From contig NC_003155.5 in assembly GCF_000009765.2 (NCBI RefSeq), positions 7,378,001-7,442,000 of the forward strand: a DNA stretch of 64,000 nucleotides. The letters run 5' to 3'. The stretch is from Streptomyces avermitilis MA-4680 = NBRC 14893. GTDB taxonomy: Bacteria; Actinomycetota; Actinomycetes; Streptomycetales; Streptomycetaceae. Both the position numbers and the translations under genes were made by a program. Below, piece by piece: positions 25,898-33,832 of the stretch. The notes under the pieces were generated by a model. That model searched no databases, was not told the origin of the DNA, and was given only the letters and a program-made list of their open reading frames with translations. Every line of letters begins with the position of its first letter. Position 1 is the first letter of the stretch.

Positions 25898-26535
25898 GTA
25901 CCGCGAAGAAAGTCGTGGTGTTCGACTACGGCTTCGGCAATGTGCGCTCCGCCGAGCGCGCGCTCGCCCGTGCCGGCGCCGAGGTCGAGATAACGCGTGA
26001 CTTCGACACGGCCATGAACGCCGACGGACTGCTGGTGCCCGGTGTCGGCGCCTTCGCCGCCTGCATGAAGGGGCTGAAGGAGGCGCGCGGCGACTGGATC
26101 GTCGGCCGCCGGCTGGCCGGCGGCCGCCCCGTGATGGGCATCTGCGTCGGCATGCAGATCCTCTTCGAGCGCGGCATCGAGCACGGTGTGGAGACCGAGG
26201 GCCTCGACGAGTGGCCCGGCACGGTCGGGCCGCTCGAGGCCGAGATCGTGCCGCACATGGGCTGGAACACGGTCGAGGCGCCCGGGGGATCGCAGCTCTT
26301 CGCGGGGCTCGACGCCGACGCGCGCTTCTACTTCGTCCACTCGTACGCCGTCCACGACTGGTCCCTGGACGTCGCGAACCCGGCGATGCGCGCACCCCTG
26401 GTGACCTGGTCGACGCACGGCAAGCCGTTCGTGGCGGCCGTCGAGAACGGCGCCCTGTGGGCCACGCAGTTCCACCCCGAGAAGTCCGGCGACGCCGGAG
26501 CGCAGCTGCTGAACAACTGGATCGGAACCCTCTGA
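25894..26535 (+). CDS. hisH: Imidazole glycerol phosphate synthase subunit HisH
   Basis: Glutaminase subunit (213 aa) of the HisHF enzyme; it frees ammonia from glutamine and passes it to HisF. Class I amidotransferase motifs: VPGVGAFAACMKGL (oxyanion side), MGICVGMQILFERG with the catalytic Cys, and ATQFHPEKSGDAG with the catalytic His and Glu. TTG 25894 is the start: ggagg lies 7 nt upstream and it overlaps the previous stop by 4 bp. The priA ATG overlaps its stop by one base. Confidence 0.96.
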   Translation: MSTAKKVVVFDYGFGNVRSAERALARAGAEVEITRDFDTAMNADGLLVPGVGAFAACMKGLKEARGDWIVGRRLAGGRPVMGICVGMQILFERGIEHGVETEGLDEWPGTVGPLEAEIVPHMGWNTVEAPGGSQLFAGLDADARFYFVHSYAVHDWSLDVANPAMRAPLVTWSTHGKPFVAAVENGALWATQFHPEKSGDAGAQLLNNWIGTL

Positions 26536-27263
26536 TGGCTTCGAAGCTCGAACTCCTCCCCGCCGTCGACGTCCGTGACGGCCAGGCCGTCCGCCTCGTG
26601 CACGGCGAGTCCGGTACGGAGACGTCCTACGGCTCTCCGCTCGAGGCCGCCCTCGCCTGGCAGCGGTCGGGCGCCGAGTGGCTGCACCTCGTCGACCTGG
26701 ACGCCGCGTTCGGCACCGGCGACAACCGCGCGCTGATCGCCGAGGTCGCGGGGGCGATGGACATCAAGGTCGAGCTGTCCGGCGGCATCCGCGACGACGA
26801 CACGCTCGCCGCCGCCCTCGCCACCGGCTGCACCCGGGTGAACCTGGGCACCGCCGCCCTGGAGACCCCCGAGTGGGTCGCCAAGGTCATCGCCGAGCAC
26901 GGCGACAAGATCGCGGTCGGTCTCGACGTACGCGGCACGACGCTGCGCGGCCGTGGCTGGACCCGCGACGGCGGCGACCTCTACGAGACCCTGGAGCGCC
27001 TCAACTCCGAGGGCTGCGCCCGCTACGTGGTCACCGACATCGCGAAGGACGGCACGCTCCAGGGCCCGAACCTGGAGCTGCTGAGGAACGTCTGCGCGGC
27101 GACCGACCGCCCGGTGGTCGCCTCCGGCGGCGTGTCCTCGCTGGACGACCTGCGGGCCATCGCCGCGCTGGTGCCGCTCGGTGTCGAGGGCTCGATCGTC
27201 GGGAAGGCCCTGTACGCGAAGGCGTTCACCCTGGAAGAGGCCCTGGAGGCGGTAGCCAAGTGA
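26535..27263 (+). CDS. priA: Bifunctional phosphoribosyl isomerase PriA (HisA/TrpF)
   Basis: A (beta/alpha)8-barrel isomerase of 242 aa. In streptomycetes and mycobacteria this enzyme works both on ProFAR (HisA step of histidine synthesis) and on phosphoribosyl-anthranilate (TrpF step of tryptophan synthesis). The start LLPAVDVRDGQAVRLVHGES has the first catalytic Asp; GGIRDDDTL and VVASGGVSSLDDL bind the phosphates, and VVTDIAKDGTLQGPN holds the second Asp. No trpF gene accompanies the trp genes here, as expected. It is coupled to hisH and to ridA. Confidence 0.96.
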   Translation: MASKLELLPAVDVRDGQAVRLVHGESGTETSYGSPLEAALAWQRSGAEWLHLVDLDAAFGTGDNRALIAEVAGAMDIKVELSGGIRDDDTLAAALATGCTRVNLGTAALETPEWVAKVIAEHGDKIAVGLDVRGTTLRGRGWTRDGGDLYETLERLNSEGCARYVVTDIAKDGTLQGPNLELLRNVCAATDRPVVASGGVSSLDDLRAIAALVPLGVEGSIVGKALYAKAFTLEEALEAVAK

Positions 27264-27658
27264 GCGACGTACGACGCGTCAGCACCGGCGCGCCCTGGGA
27301 GGACACGTTCGGCTACTCCCGTGCGGTGCAGCTGCCGAACGGTCTGGTGCTGGTCTCCGGCTGCACCTCCGTGATCGACGGATCGATCGTCGACGACGGC
27401 CCGTACGAGCAGGCGCTCAACTCCTTCAATGTCGCGTTCGCGGCGCTGAAGGAGCTCGGCCTCGGCCGCGACGACGTCGTCCGTACGCGCATGTACCTCA
27501 CCCATGCCCGGGACGTGGAGGAGATCGGACGCGCCCACAAGCAGCTGTTCGACTCCGTCCGCCCCGCCGCGTCCATGATCATCGTCTCCGGTTTCGTGGA
27601 CCCGCGCCTGGTCGTCGAGGTCGAGGTGGAGGCGTACCGAGAGGCCCCGCAGTCATGA
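27260..27658 (+). CDS. RidA family protein (reactive enamine/imine deaminase)
   Basis: Protein of 132 aa of the RidA (YjgF/YER057c/UK114) family, which hydrolyses reactive 2-aminoacrylate-type intermediates released by PLP enzymes. The core LVLVSGCTSVIDG, VVRTRMYLTH with the conserved Arg, and FVDPRLVVEVEVEAYR with the conserved Glu are present. GTG start overlaps the priA stop and its own stop overlaps the hisF ATG by 4 bp. Its place between priA and hisF suggests metabolite damage control in the histidine pathway, which is inference. Confidence 0.92.
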   Translation: MSDVRRVSTGAPWEDTFGYSRAVQLPNGLVLVSGCTSVIDGSIVDDGPYEQALNSFNVAFAALKELGLGRDDVVRTRMYLTHARDVEEIGRAHKQLFDSVRPAASMIIVSGFVDPRLVVEVEVEAYREAPQS

Positions 27659-28410
27659 CCCTGGCCGTACGAGTCATCCCCTGCCTGGACGTGGACAACG
27701 GCCGGGTGGTCAAGGGTGTCAACTTCCAGAACCTGCGCGACGCGGGCGACCCCGTCGAGATGGCGAAGGTGTACGACGCCGAGGGCGCCGACGAGCTGAC
27801 GTTCCTGGACATCACCGCGTCCTCCGGCAACCGCGAGACCACGTACGACGTCGTGCGCCGCACGGCCGAGCAGGTGTTCATCCCGCTGACGGTGGGCGGG
27901 GGCGTGCGGACGCCCGACGACGTGGACAAGCTGCTGCGGGCGGGCGCGGACAAGGTGGGCGTGAACACGGCCGCCATCGCCCGGCCCGAGCTGATCCGTG
28001 AGATCGCCGAGCGGTTCGGCCGGCAGGTCCTGGTCCTGTCGGTGGACGCGCGCCGGACCGAGAGCGGCAGCTTCGAGGTCACCACCCACGGCGGCCGCAA
28101 GGGCACCGGCATCGACGCCGTGGAGTGGGCGCACCGGGCCGCCGAGCTGGGCGCGGGAGAGATCCTGCTCAACTCGATGGACGCGGACGGCACCAAGGAC
28201 GGCTACGACCTGGAGATGATCGCGGCGGTGCGGGCGCACGTGACCGTGCCCGTCATCGCCTCCGGCGGCGCCGGCAAGCTCGACCACTTCCCGCCGGCCA
28301 TCGCGGCGGGCGCCGACGCGGTGCTGGCCGCGTCCGTCTTCCACTTCGGTGATCTGCGGATCGGCGAGGTGAAGGAGACGCTGCGGGCGGCGGGGCATCC
28401 CGTGCGGTGA
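27655..28410 (+). CDS. hisF: Imidazole glycerol phosphate synthase subunit HisF
   Basis: Cyclase subunit (251 aa) that joins HisH-derived ammonia to PRFAR, giving imidazole-glycerol phosphate and AICAR. The (beta/alpha)8 barrel shows RVIPCLDVDNGRVVKGVNF with the first catalytic Asp, LTVGGGVRTPDDVDKLL, LLNSMDADGTKDGYD with the second Asp, and VIASGGAGKLDHF. It is the last his gene here and is followed by a hairpin terminator at 28426-28450. Confidence 0.97.
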   Translation: MTLAVRVIPCLDVDNGRVVKGVNFQNLRDAGDPVEMAKVYDAEGADELTFLDITASSGNRETTYDVVRRTAEQVFIPLTVGGGVRTPDDVDKLLRAGADKVGVNTAAIARPELIREIAERFGRQVLVLSVDARRTESGSFEVTTHGGRKGTGIDAVEWAHRAAELGAGEILLNSMDADGTKDGYDLEMIAAVRAHVTVPVIASGGAGKLDHFPPAIAAGADAVLAASVFHFGDLRIGEVKETLRAAGHPVR

Positions 28411-28425
28411 CGCCGCGCCGCGTCG

Positions 28426-28450
28426 GCCCCGGTCACCTGGTGGCCGGGGC
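28426..28450 (+). terminator. Terminator of the his operon
   Basis: Stem gccccgg/ccggggc (28426-28432 with 28444-28450), extendable inward by partly wobble-paired bases, followed by a short T/C-rich stretch, 16 bp past the hisF stop. Confidence 0.7.
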
Positions 28451-28474
28451 TTCTCCTTGAGCAGACGCGAAAGG

Positions 28475-28504
28475 AAAGTTGTGCAATTTTTGTTGCGCAA
28501 CTTT
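28475..28504. promoter_or_regulatory. Operator-like inverted repeat before ArsR-type gene
   Basis: Arms AAAGTTGTGCAA and TTGCGCAACTTT (one mismatch) with a 6-nt T-rich centre, 23 bp before the start of the HTH regulator gene. The A/T-rich arms stand out from the surrounding G+C-rich DNA. It is well placed for autoregulation by the downstream winged-helix protein. Confidence 0.6.
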
Positions 28505-28527
28505 TCTTTCGTATCTACGGTGGAGCC

Positions 28528-29115
28528 GTGACCGCCAAGGAGAACCGCCCCATCACCGACATCGGCACGCTCAAGGCGCTCGCCCATCCGCTGCGGATGA
28601 AGCTCTACCGGGCCCTGTGCGTGACCCGCACCGCGACCGCCTCGCAGCTCGCCGAGCAGGTCGACGAAGGCGTCTCGCTGGTCAGTTACCACCTGCGCAA
28701 GCTCGCCGACCACGGGCTGATCGAGGCGGCCCGGCCGCAGAGCGGGGACGGCCGCGAGCGCTGGTGGCAGCCCTCCTCACAGGGCGTGAGCATCAAGGAC
28801 AAGGACTTCCGGGACGCACCCGAGAAGGCGGCCGCGCACGCGGCGGCCACCCGTCTCTTCCACGAGCAGCGCGCCGACCTGTACCGCCGCTATCTCGACG
28901 AGCGCCCCACCTGGGGCCCCGAGTGGAACTCCGCCGCGCCCGACCAGGAGTCCCTGCTGCGCCTGACCCCCGCCGAGCTGGCCGAGCTGGGCGCGGAGTT
29001 GCTCGCCCTCGCCAGGAAGTACGACGAGAAGGGCCGTGCCGCCGAGGCCGCCGGCGACACCGAAGGGCGCGAGAACGTCGCGCTGCATGTGTACGGCTTC
29101 CCGTTCCGCCCCTGA
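28528..29115 (+). CDS. ArsR-like winged-helix transcriptional regulator
   Basis: DNA-binding protein of 195 aa. The winged helix covers residues about 12-85: IGTLKALAHPLRMKLYRALC, then the helix-turn-helix ATASQLAEQVDEGVSLVSYH and LRKLADHGLIEAA with the wing SGDGRERWW. The C-terminal half is helical (EKAAAHAAATRLFHEQRADL) and could bind a ligand or dimerise. No Cys-rich metal site is seen. The start is GTG 28528 with ggtggag upstream. An inverted repeat lies in its promoter, and the MFS exporter gene follows 32 bp later, so it probably controls the exporter. Confidence 0.9.
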   Translation: MTAKENRPITDIGTLKALAHPLRMKLYRALCVTRTATASQLAEQVDEGVSLVSYHLRKLADHGLIEAARPQSGDGRERWWQPSSQGVSIKDKDFRDAPEKAAAHAAATRLFHEQRADLYRRYLDERPTWGPEWNSAAPDQESLLRLTPAELAELGAELLALARKYDEKGRAAEAAGDTEGRENVALHVYGFPFRP

Positions 29116-29147
29116 TCCGCGTCGGCTTCGAGAGGGAACCGCTTCCC

Positions 29148-30479
29148 GTGACCGCCACACTCATACCGCCGGTCCACGCCGCCGCCCACAAGCCGGCCCA
29201 CCGCGACTCCAACGTCCTTCGCTGGCTCGGCGCCTACACCGCGTCGATGGTGGGCGACAACGTCTACTACCTCGCGCTGTCCTGGGCCGCGGTCCAGGCC
29301 GGTACGCCCTCGCAGGCCGGCCTCGTGATGGCCGTCAGCGCCGTGCCGCGGGCCCTGCTCATGCTGGGCGGGGGAGTGGTGGCCGACCGGTTCGGGCCGC
29401 GCAGGGTCGTCATCGGCAGCGACGCGGTGCGCTGCGCTGCCGTCCTCGCGGTGGCCGCGCTGCTGTTCGCGGCGAGCCCCGGGCTGTGGCCGCTCGCCCT
29501 GCTCGCCGTTCTCTTCGGCACCGTGGACGCCGTGTTCATGCCCGCCGTGGGCGCCCTTCCGGCCCGCGTCACCGGCCGCGACCAGCTCGCCCGCGTCCAG
29601 GGCATGCGCGGCCTCGCGATCCGCTTCGCCAACGTGGTGGGCGCGCCGCTCGGCGGCCTGGGCGTGGCGCTCGGCGGAGCGGCGGCCGCGTTCGGACTGG
29701 CCGGACTCCTGATCGCCGTCTCGGTGCCGTTGCTGATCTCCGTACGGATGCGGGACCTGCCGGCGGACGGGGAGGGGGGCGGGGAAGCGGACCGGGAGGC
29801 GGGCGGGAAGGCGGACCAGGAGGCGGGGCCCCACCGCATGGGGGCCGCGCAGGACACCGTCCCCCGCACCACCCCCTGGCAGGACCTCCGCGACGGTCTG
29901 CGCTACATCCGTGGCCACCGTGTGCTCGCCCCGCTCCTGGTCGCCATCGCCCTCGGCGACCTCGGCTTCGTCGGACCGCTCAACGTCGGGCTGACCCTGC
30001 TCGCCGAGCAGCGGGGCTGGGGCGCCTCCGGTATGGGCTGGGTGCTCTCCGGATTCGGGACCGGGGCCGGGGTGGCCGCCCTGCTGCTGACCGTACGGGG
30101 TCGGCTGCCGCACGCCGGACGTGTCGTCGCGGCGGCGATCCTGCCGGGCTCCGTCGCGATCGGCGCGCTCGCGTACGCACCGAGTCTCGTCGTCGCCGTC
30201 GGCACGGCTCTGCTGGTCGGGCTGCTCGCCGGGCTCAGCGGCGCCCTGTGCGGCGCGCTGCTCCAGACCCAGGCCGACCCCGCGTACCTGGGCCGGGTCA
30301 GCTCCGTGGCCGGCATCGTCAGCCTCGGCTTCGCCCCGCTCAGCATGCCGCTGAGCGCGGCCGCCATCGGCTGGTGGGGCACCGGCCCCGTCTTCGTCAC
30401 CAGCGCCGCGGTCTGCGGCCTCGGCGGCGTCGTCGTGCTGTGCTCCGGCCCACTGCGCCGCGCCCAGCTGCCTCGCTGA
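29148..30479 (+). CDS. MFS transporter (putative efflux)
   Basis: Major facilitator protein of 443 aa with about twelve membrane segments. The loop between helices 2 and 3 has GGVVADRFGPRRVVIG, the classical MFS motif A. A central charged loop rich in Gly/Glu/Asp/Ala (about residues 205-240, with EADREAGGKADQEAG) separates the two six-helix halves. Helix 5-like segment RFANVVGAPLGGLGVALGG fits drug exporters. GTG 29148 has agaggga upstream. With the ArsR-like gene before it, it is probably induced by its own substrate, which is unknown. Confidence 0.9.
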   Translation: MTATLIPPVHAAAHKPAHRDSNVLRWLGAYTASMVGDNVYYLALSWAAVQAGTPSQAGLVMAVSAVPRALLMLGGGVVADRFGPRRVVIGSDAVRCAAVLAVAALLFAASPGLWPLALLAVLFGTVDAVFMPAVGALPARVTGRDQLARVQGMRGLAIRFANVVGAPLGGLGVALGGAAAAFGLAGLLIAVSVPLLISVRMRDLPADGEGGGEADREAGGKADQEAGPHRMGAAQDTVPRTTPWQDLRDGLRYIRGHRVLAPLLVAIALGDLGFVGPLNVGLTLLAEQRGWGASGMGWVLSGFGTGAGVAALLLTVRGRLPHAGRVVAAAILPGSVAIGALAYAPSLVVAVGTALLVGLLAGLSGALCGALLQTQADPAYLGRVSSVAGIVSLGFAPLSMPLSAAAIGWWGTGPVFVTSAAVCGLGGVVVLCSGPLRRAQLPR

Positions 30480-31007
30480 GCGCGCCGGGGGGACCGGGGG
30501 GGGGCGAGGCGGGGAGGCGCGAGCCGGGGGGGTGAGCCGCGGGGGTGTGAGCGGGGGGTGCGAGCCGCCCTCGGCTCGCAGCGCGCCTGTCGGCGGGCGG
30601 GGAAGGCGCGGGCTGCCGGGACCGGGTGATTTTGCGTTCCGATACGGGCGCTGCTCGCGACGCCGCTGGCCGCATCGCCGCTCGCCGCTCGCCGCGGATG
30701 GTCTCTCACCGCACCGGTCGTGGGCGCGCAGACCGCCGACCACCCCTGCGCGCGGACCGGCCGCCCCGGTCGGGCCTCGAGGCGCCGACCGGACCGTACG
30801 CGGCGTCGCCAGTCGGCCTGGACCGCGTGGGGAGCGCGTATCGCGAGGTGCCGGGCGTCGCGAGGCAGCGGGGAATTTGTCGACGAACTCTAGGGACCGA
30901 CCGGACGGTATGCCATCCTTCGGGACCAAGGACTGCTCCGGAGCCGCCCGGCGGGGGACGAACGCCGTGCTGGGCACCGGTGCGAACCGAACCGGTGGAG
31001 GACCGCG
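30480..31007. other. 528-bp intergenic region, no gene seen
   Basis: The first part is dominated by G-runs (several of 5-9 G on the plus strand) downstream of the MFS gene. The rest has no open frame with a ribosome binding site or family resemblance. A more A/T-rich patch near 30873-30895 (gggaatttgtcgacgaactc) is the likeliest promoter zone for the PucR-type gene; no clear -35/-10 pair was found. Confidence 0.6.
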
Positions 31008-32264
31008 ATGCCGAACGCCGTACGAGCCCGTGTCCGGGCGGTGCCCGGGCTGCCGCCCGCCTCGCCGCCCGTCCGTTCCCTCGTCGACGCGGAGGCCGTC
31101 GCCGTGCTGCGCCGCGCGGCCGCCGTCCTGATGGACGACCTCCCCGAAATCACCGAACGGCTGCTCGCCGTGCTCCAGGAGCAGGAGCCGGCCTACCGGG
31201 CGGCCTTCGAAACGGACCCCTCGGGGCTGTGGCAGGAGGTGCACCGCTCCCTGCGGCACAACGTCGGCTCCCTGCTGCGCCCCAGGGAGTGCAGGGACGC
31301 CGCCCGGCGCTGCTCATGGCGGATCGGCGCCGAACGGGCGGAACAGGGGATGCCGTTGGACGCGCTGCTGCACGCCTTTCGGCTCGGCGGCGCCCTGGTG
31401 TGGCGGAGGCTCGTCGAGGAGGCCGCACGGCGCGACCCCGACGACGTACGCCTGCTGGTGCATGTGGCGTCGGACGTGTGGAACTTCGTCGACGAGCACT
31501 GCACCCTGGTCGCCGACGCCTACCGGCATGTGGAACGGCAGCTCGCCTGGCGGCGCGAGAACCGGTTGCGGCTGATGACCACCGCCCTCCTCGACGGCAC
31601 GACCCGCATAGCCGACCTGCCGGACGTGGCCACCGCGCTGGACCTTCCCGAGCAGGGCAGGTACGCGGTGGTGAGCGTGGCCGTCGCCCACCCGGCCGGC
31701 CACGTGGGCACACAACTGCTGTCCGTGCCACCCGGTATGCGGGCGCTCTGGCACACCGGCACGGACGTCGAGCACGGCATCGTCCACCTCGGCGAGCGCG
31801 AGCCGAAGGATCTGGTCGACCGCGTGACCGTACCGATCGGGGCCCGGGTCGGTATCAGCCGCGCGGTCGACGGTCTCGCGGCGGTCGGTGACGCACGCCG
31901 GCTCGCCGAGACCGCTCTGCGCGCCTGCCCGGAGAGCGGCGGCACCGTCCTGCTCGACGAGCATCTGCCCGCGGCCCTGCTGGTGTCCGCGCCGGCCCTG
32001 GGCACGGCGCTCGTCAACCGGGTCCTGGGACCGCTGCTCAGCCTCGACCCGAGCGACCGGGACCTGCTCCTGGACACCGTCAGCGCCTGGCTCGACAACG
32101 ACGGGTCCGCCCAGCGCGCGGCGAGCCGGCTGTACTGCCACCGCAACACGGTCCTCAACCGGCTGCGCCGTTTCGAACAGCTCACCGGCCGCTGTCTCAC
32201 CCGGCCCGCGGACGTCGTCGACACCTCGCTCGCGCTGACCGCCCGGCGGCTCCTCGGGGACTGA
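31008..32264 (+). CDS. PucR-type transcriptional regulator
   Basis: Regulator of 418 aa. The N-terminal ~170 aa are helical and resemble the RsbR N-terminal-like domain of such proteins (RECRDAARRCSWRIGAERAE, ALLHAFRLGGALVWRRLVEE). A middle GGDEF-like/sensory part follows, with VGDARRLAETALRACPESGG. The C-terminal PucR helix-turn-helix is LLDTVSAWLDNDGSAQRAAS then RLYCHRNTVLNRLRRFEQLT. PucR proteins often control purine, amino acid or amide use; here it stands directly before a Liv-type importer and likely controls it. Its last five codons and stop lie in the first copy of a 37-bp tandem repeat. Confidence 0.9.
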   Translation: MPNAVRARVRAVPGLPPASPPVRSLVDAEAVAVLRRAAAVLMDDLPEITERLLAVLQEQEPAYRAAFETDPSGLWQEVHRSLRHNVGSLLRPRECRDAARRCSWRIGAERAEQGMPLDALLHAFRLGGALVWRRLVEEAARRDPDDVRLLVHVASDVWNFVDEHCTLVADAYRHVERQLAWRRENRLRLMTTALLDGTTRIADLPDVATALDLPEQGRYAVVSVAVAHPAGHVGTQLLSVPPGMRALWHTGTDVEHGIVHLGEREPKDLVDRVTVPIGARVGISRAVDGLAAVGDARRLAETALRACPESGGTVLLDEHLPAALLVSAPALGTALVNRVLGPLLSLDPSDRDLLLDTVSAWLDNDGSAQRAASRLYCHRNTVLNRLRRFEQLTGRCLTRPADVVDTSLALTARRLLGD

Positions 32265-32420
32265 CCCCGTCCCTCCCTTGGAGCGGCTCCTCGGGGACTG
32301 ACCCCGTCCCTCCCTTGGAGCGGCTCCTCGCGGACTGACCCCGTCCCTCCCTTGGAGCGGTTCCTCGGTGGCCGACCCTGCCTCTTGGAGCGGCTCCTCG
32401 GGGGGCTGACCGCGCCCTTT
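32247..32420. repeat. 37-bp tandem repeat that includes a gene 3' end
   Basis: Units start at 32247, 32284 and 32321 (37 bp each, nearly identical), then a diverged 33-bp unit at 32358 and a partial one at 32391. The first copy contains the final codons and stop of the PucR-type gene. Each good unit carries cgggg-actga-ccccg, a small hairpin that spans the tga stop triplet. Confidence 0.93.
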
Positions 32421-32740
32421 GGGACAGCGCACAGTCCGTGGACGGCGGGCCACGACATGCGCACACGTCCCGCACGCGTCCCGTGGGCATCCCCGCCGGG
32501 CTTCCGCCGGGCTTCCTCCCGCGCCTGCTCGGTTCGCCGCCGCCGCGCCGGGCGGACGGCCCCGGCAGCGGGCCGGGCTCCGCGCGGGACGCGGCACGCT
32601 GGGCAGCGGCACAACTCTCCGCCCCCGACGCTGGGAGCCGGTCCCGAGACGCGGCCGGGCGCTGTACGCGACCGTGGGCGCATGCTCTCGTAGGGCCACT
32701 TCCCCCGTATGTCCGCGTCGTGCGGAACCGAGGAGTTGTG
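32421..32740. other. 320-bp leader region before the Liv-type operon, no gene seen
   Basis: G+C-rich DNA between the 37-bp repeat and the first importer gene. Plus-strand frames are open but lack a start with a ribosome binding site, and they resemble no family. The promoter of the importer operon should lie here; no confident -35/-10 pair was found. Confidence 0.5.
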
Positions 32741-33832
32741 ATGCCCTCTTTGTCATCGGACGGCGCCCGGCAGGACATACCCCTGCCGGGCGGACCGCCC
32801 CCGAAGGACCCGCCCCCGAACGGGCCGTCGGTGCTGCACGTGCGCGACCTCGACGTGGCCTACGGGCGCGCCCTGACCGCGTTGCGAGGTGTCTGCCTGG
32901 AGGTGCCCGCGGGCGGGGCCGTGGCCCTGCTCGGCGCCAACGGCGCGGGCAAGAGCACCTTGCTGCGCTCCCTCTCCGGCACCCTGCGCCTGCATCGCGG
33001 AGCGATCACCGCGGGCAGCGTCCACTACGGCGACGTGCGCCTGACCGGACAGGACCCGGTGGCCGCGGTGCGCGCCGGTGTCGTACAGGTCCCCGAAGGC
33101 CGCCGGGTGTTCGCCGGACTCACCGTGGACGAGAACCTGCGGGCCGGCGGACTGGGCCTCGGCCGCCGTGCCCCGGCGGTCGTCAAAGCCGCCCGCGAAC
33201 AGGTCTTCGGACTGTTCCCCCGGCTCGCGGAACGCCGCGCGCAGCGCGCCGGACTGCTGTCGGGCGGCGAGCAGCAGATGCTCGCCATCGGGCGGGCCCT
33301 GATGGCCGCACCCCGGCTGCTGCTCCTCGACGAACCGTCACTCGGCCTGGCCCCGCTGATGGTCGAGCGCATCGCCGAGGTGATCCGGGAGATCAACGAG
33401 CAGGGCACCTCGATCCTGCTCGTGGAACAGAACGCCGCGATGGCACTGGCACTGTCCGACCACGCGTACGTCCTCGAAGTCGGCGAGGTGCGGCTCGCCG
33501 GCCCGGCCGCCGAACTGGCCAGGACCGACGCGGTACGGCGCCTGTACCTGGGGGAGGAGGCCGGACCCGAGGCGATGGGGCCCGGCGAGGCCACCGCGGC
33601 TCCGGACACTCCGGGCCCGCACCCCGCGCCGCCCGGCCCGCCCCCTGGTCCGGAGGCCGGTACGGACGGTGCGGTCGGTTCGTCTCCTGGTCCGGAGGCC
33701 GGTACGGACGGTGCCGCCGGGCCGCCCCCCGATCCCGACACCGGCACGGAAGGCGCCGCCGGCCCGCCCGGCGGGCAGCGCACCACGACCGAGGGCCAGC
33801 GCACCACGGCCGAAGGGCAGGGCGTCGCATGA
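32741..33832 (+). CDS. Liv-type ABC importer ATP-binding protein (LivF-like)
   Basis: ATPase of 363 aa for a branched-chain-amino-acid-type importer. Walker A is GANGAGKST, the signature is LSGGEQQ, Walker B is LLLLDEPSLGLAP and the H-loop region is ILLVEQNAAMA; VPEGRRVFAGLTVDENL is typical of LivF. The first ~28 residues are Pro-rich. After the domain ends near residue 270 there is an unusual ~90-aa low-complexity tail built of three 14-aa units (PGPEAGTDGAVGSS and variants) and two QRTT(T/A)EG units. ATG 32741 has gaggag upstream. The next gene overlaps by 4 bp. Confidence 0.93.
   Translation: MPSLSSDGARQDIPLPGGPPPKDPPPNGPSVLHVRDLDVAYGRALTALRGVCLEVPAGGAVALLGANGAGKSTLLRSLSGTLRLHRGAITAGSVHYGDVRLTGQDPVAAVRAGVVQVPEGRRVFAGLTVDENLRAGGLGLGRRAPAVVKAAREQVFGLFPRLAERRAQRAGLLSGGEQQMLAIGRALMAAPRLLLLDEPSLGLAPLMVERIAEVIREINEQGTSILLVEQNAAMALALSDHAYVLEVGEVRLAGPAAELARTDAVRRLYLGEEAGPEAMGPGEATAAPDTPGPHPAPPGPPPGPEAGTDGAVGSSPGPEAGTDGAAGPPPDPDTGTEGAAGPPGGQRTTTEGQRTTAEGQGVA
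33644..33769 (+). repeat. 42-bp coding tandem repeat in LivF-like tail
   Basis: Copies begin at 33644 and 33686, share 29 identical bases at their starts and are followed by a diverged third copy near 33728. Each codes for a 14-residue Pro/Gly/Asp/Ala unit in the C-terminal extension. Confidence 0.85.
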
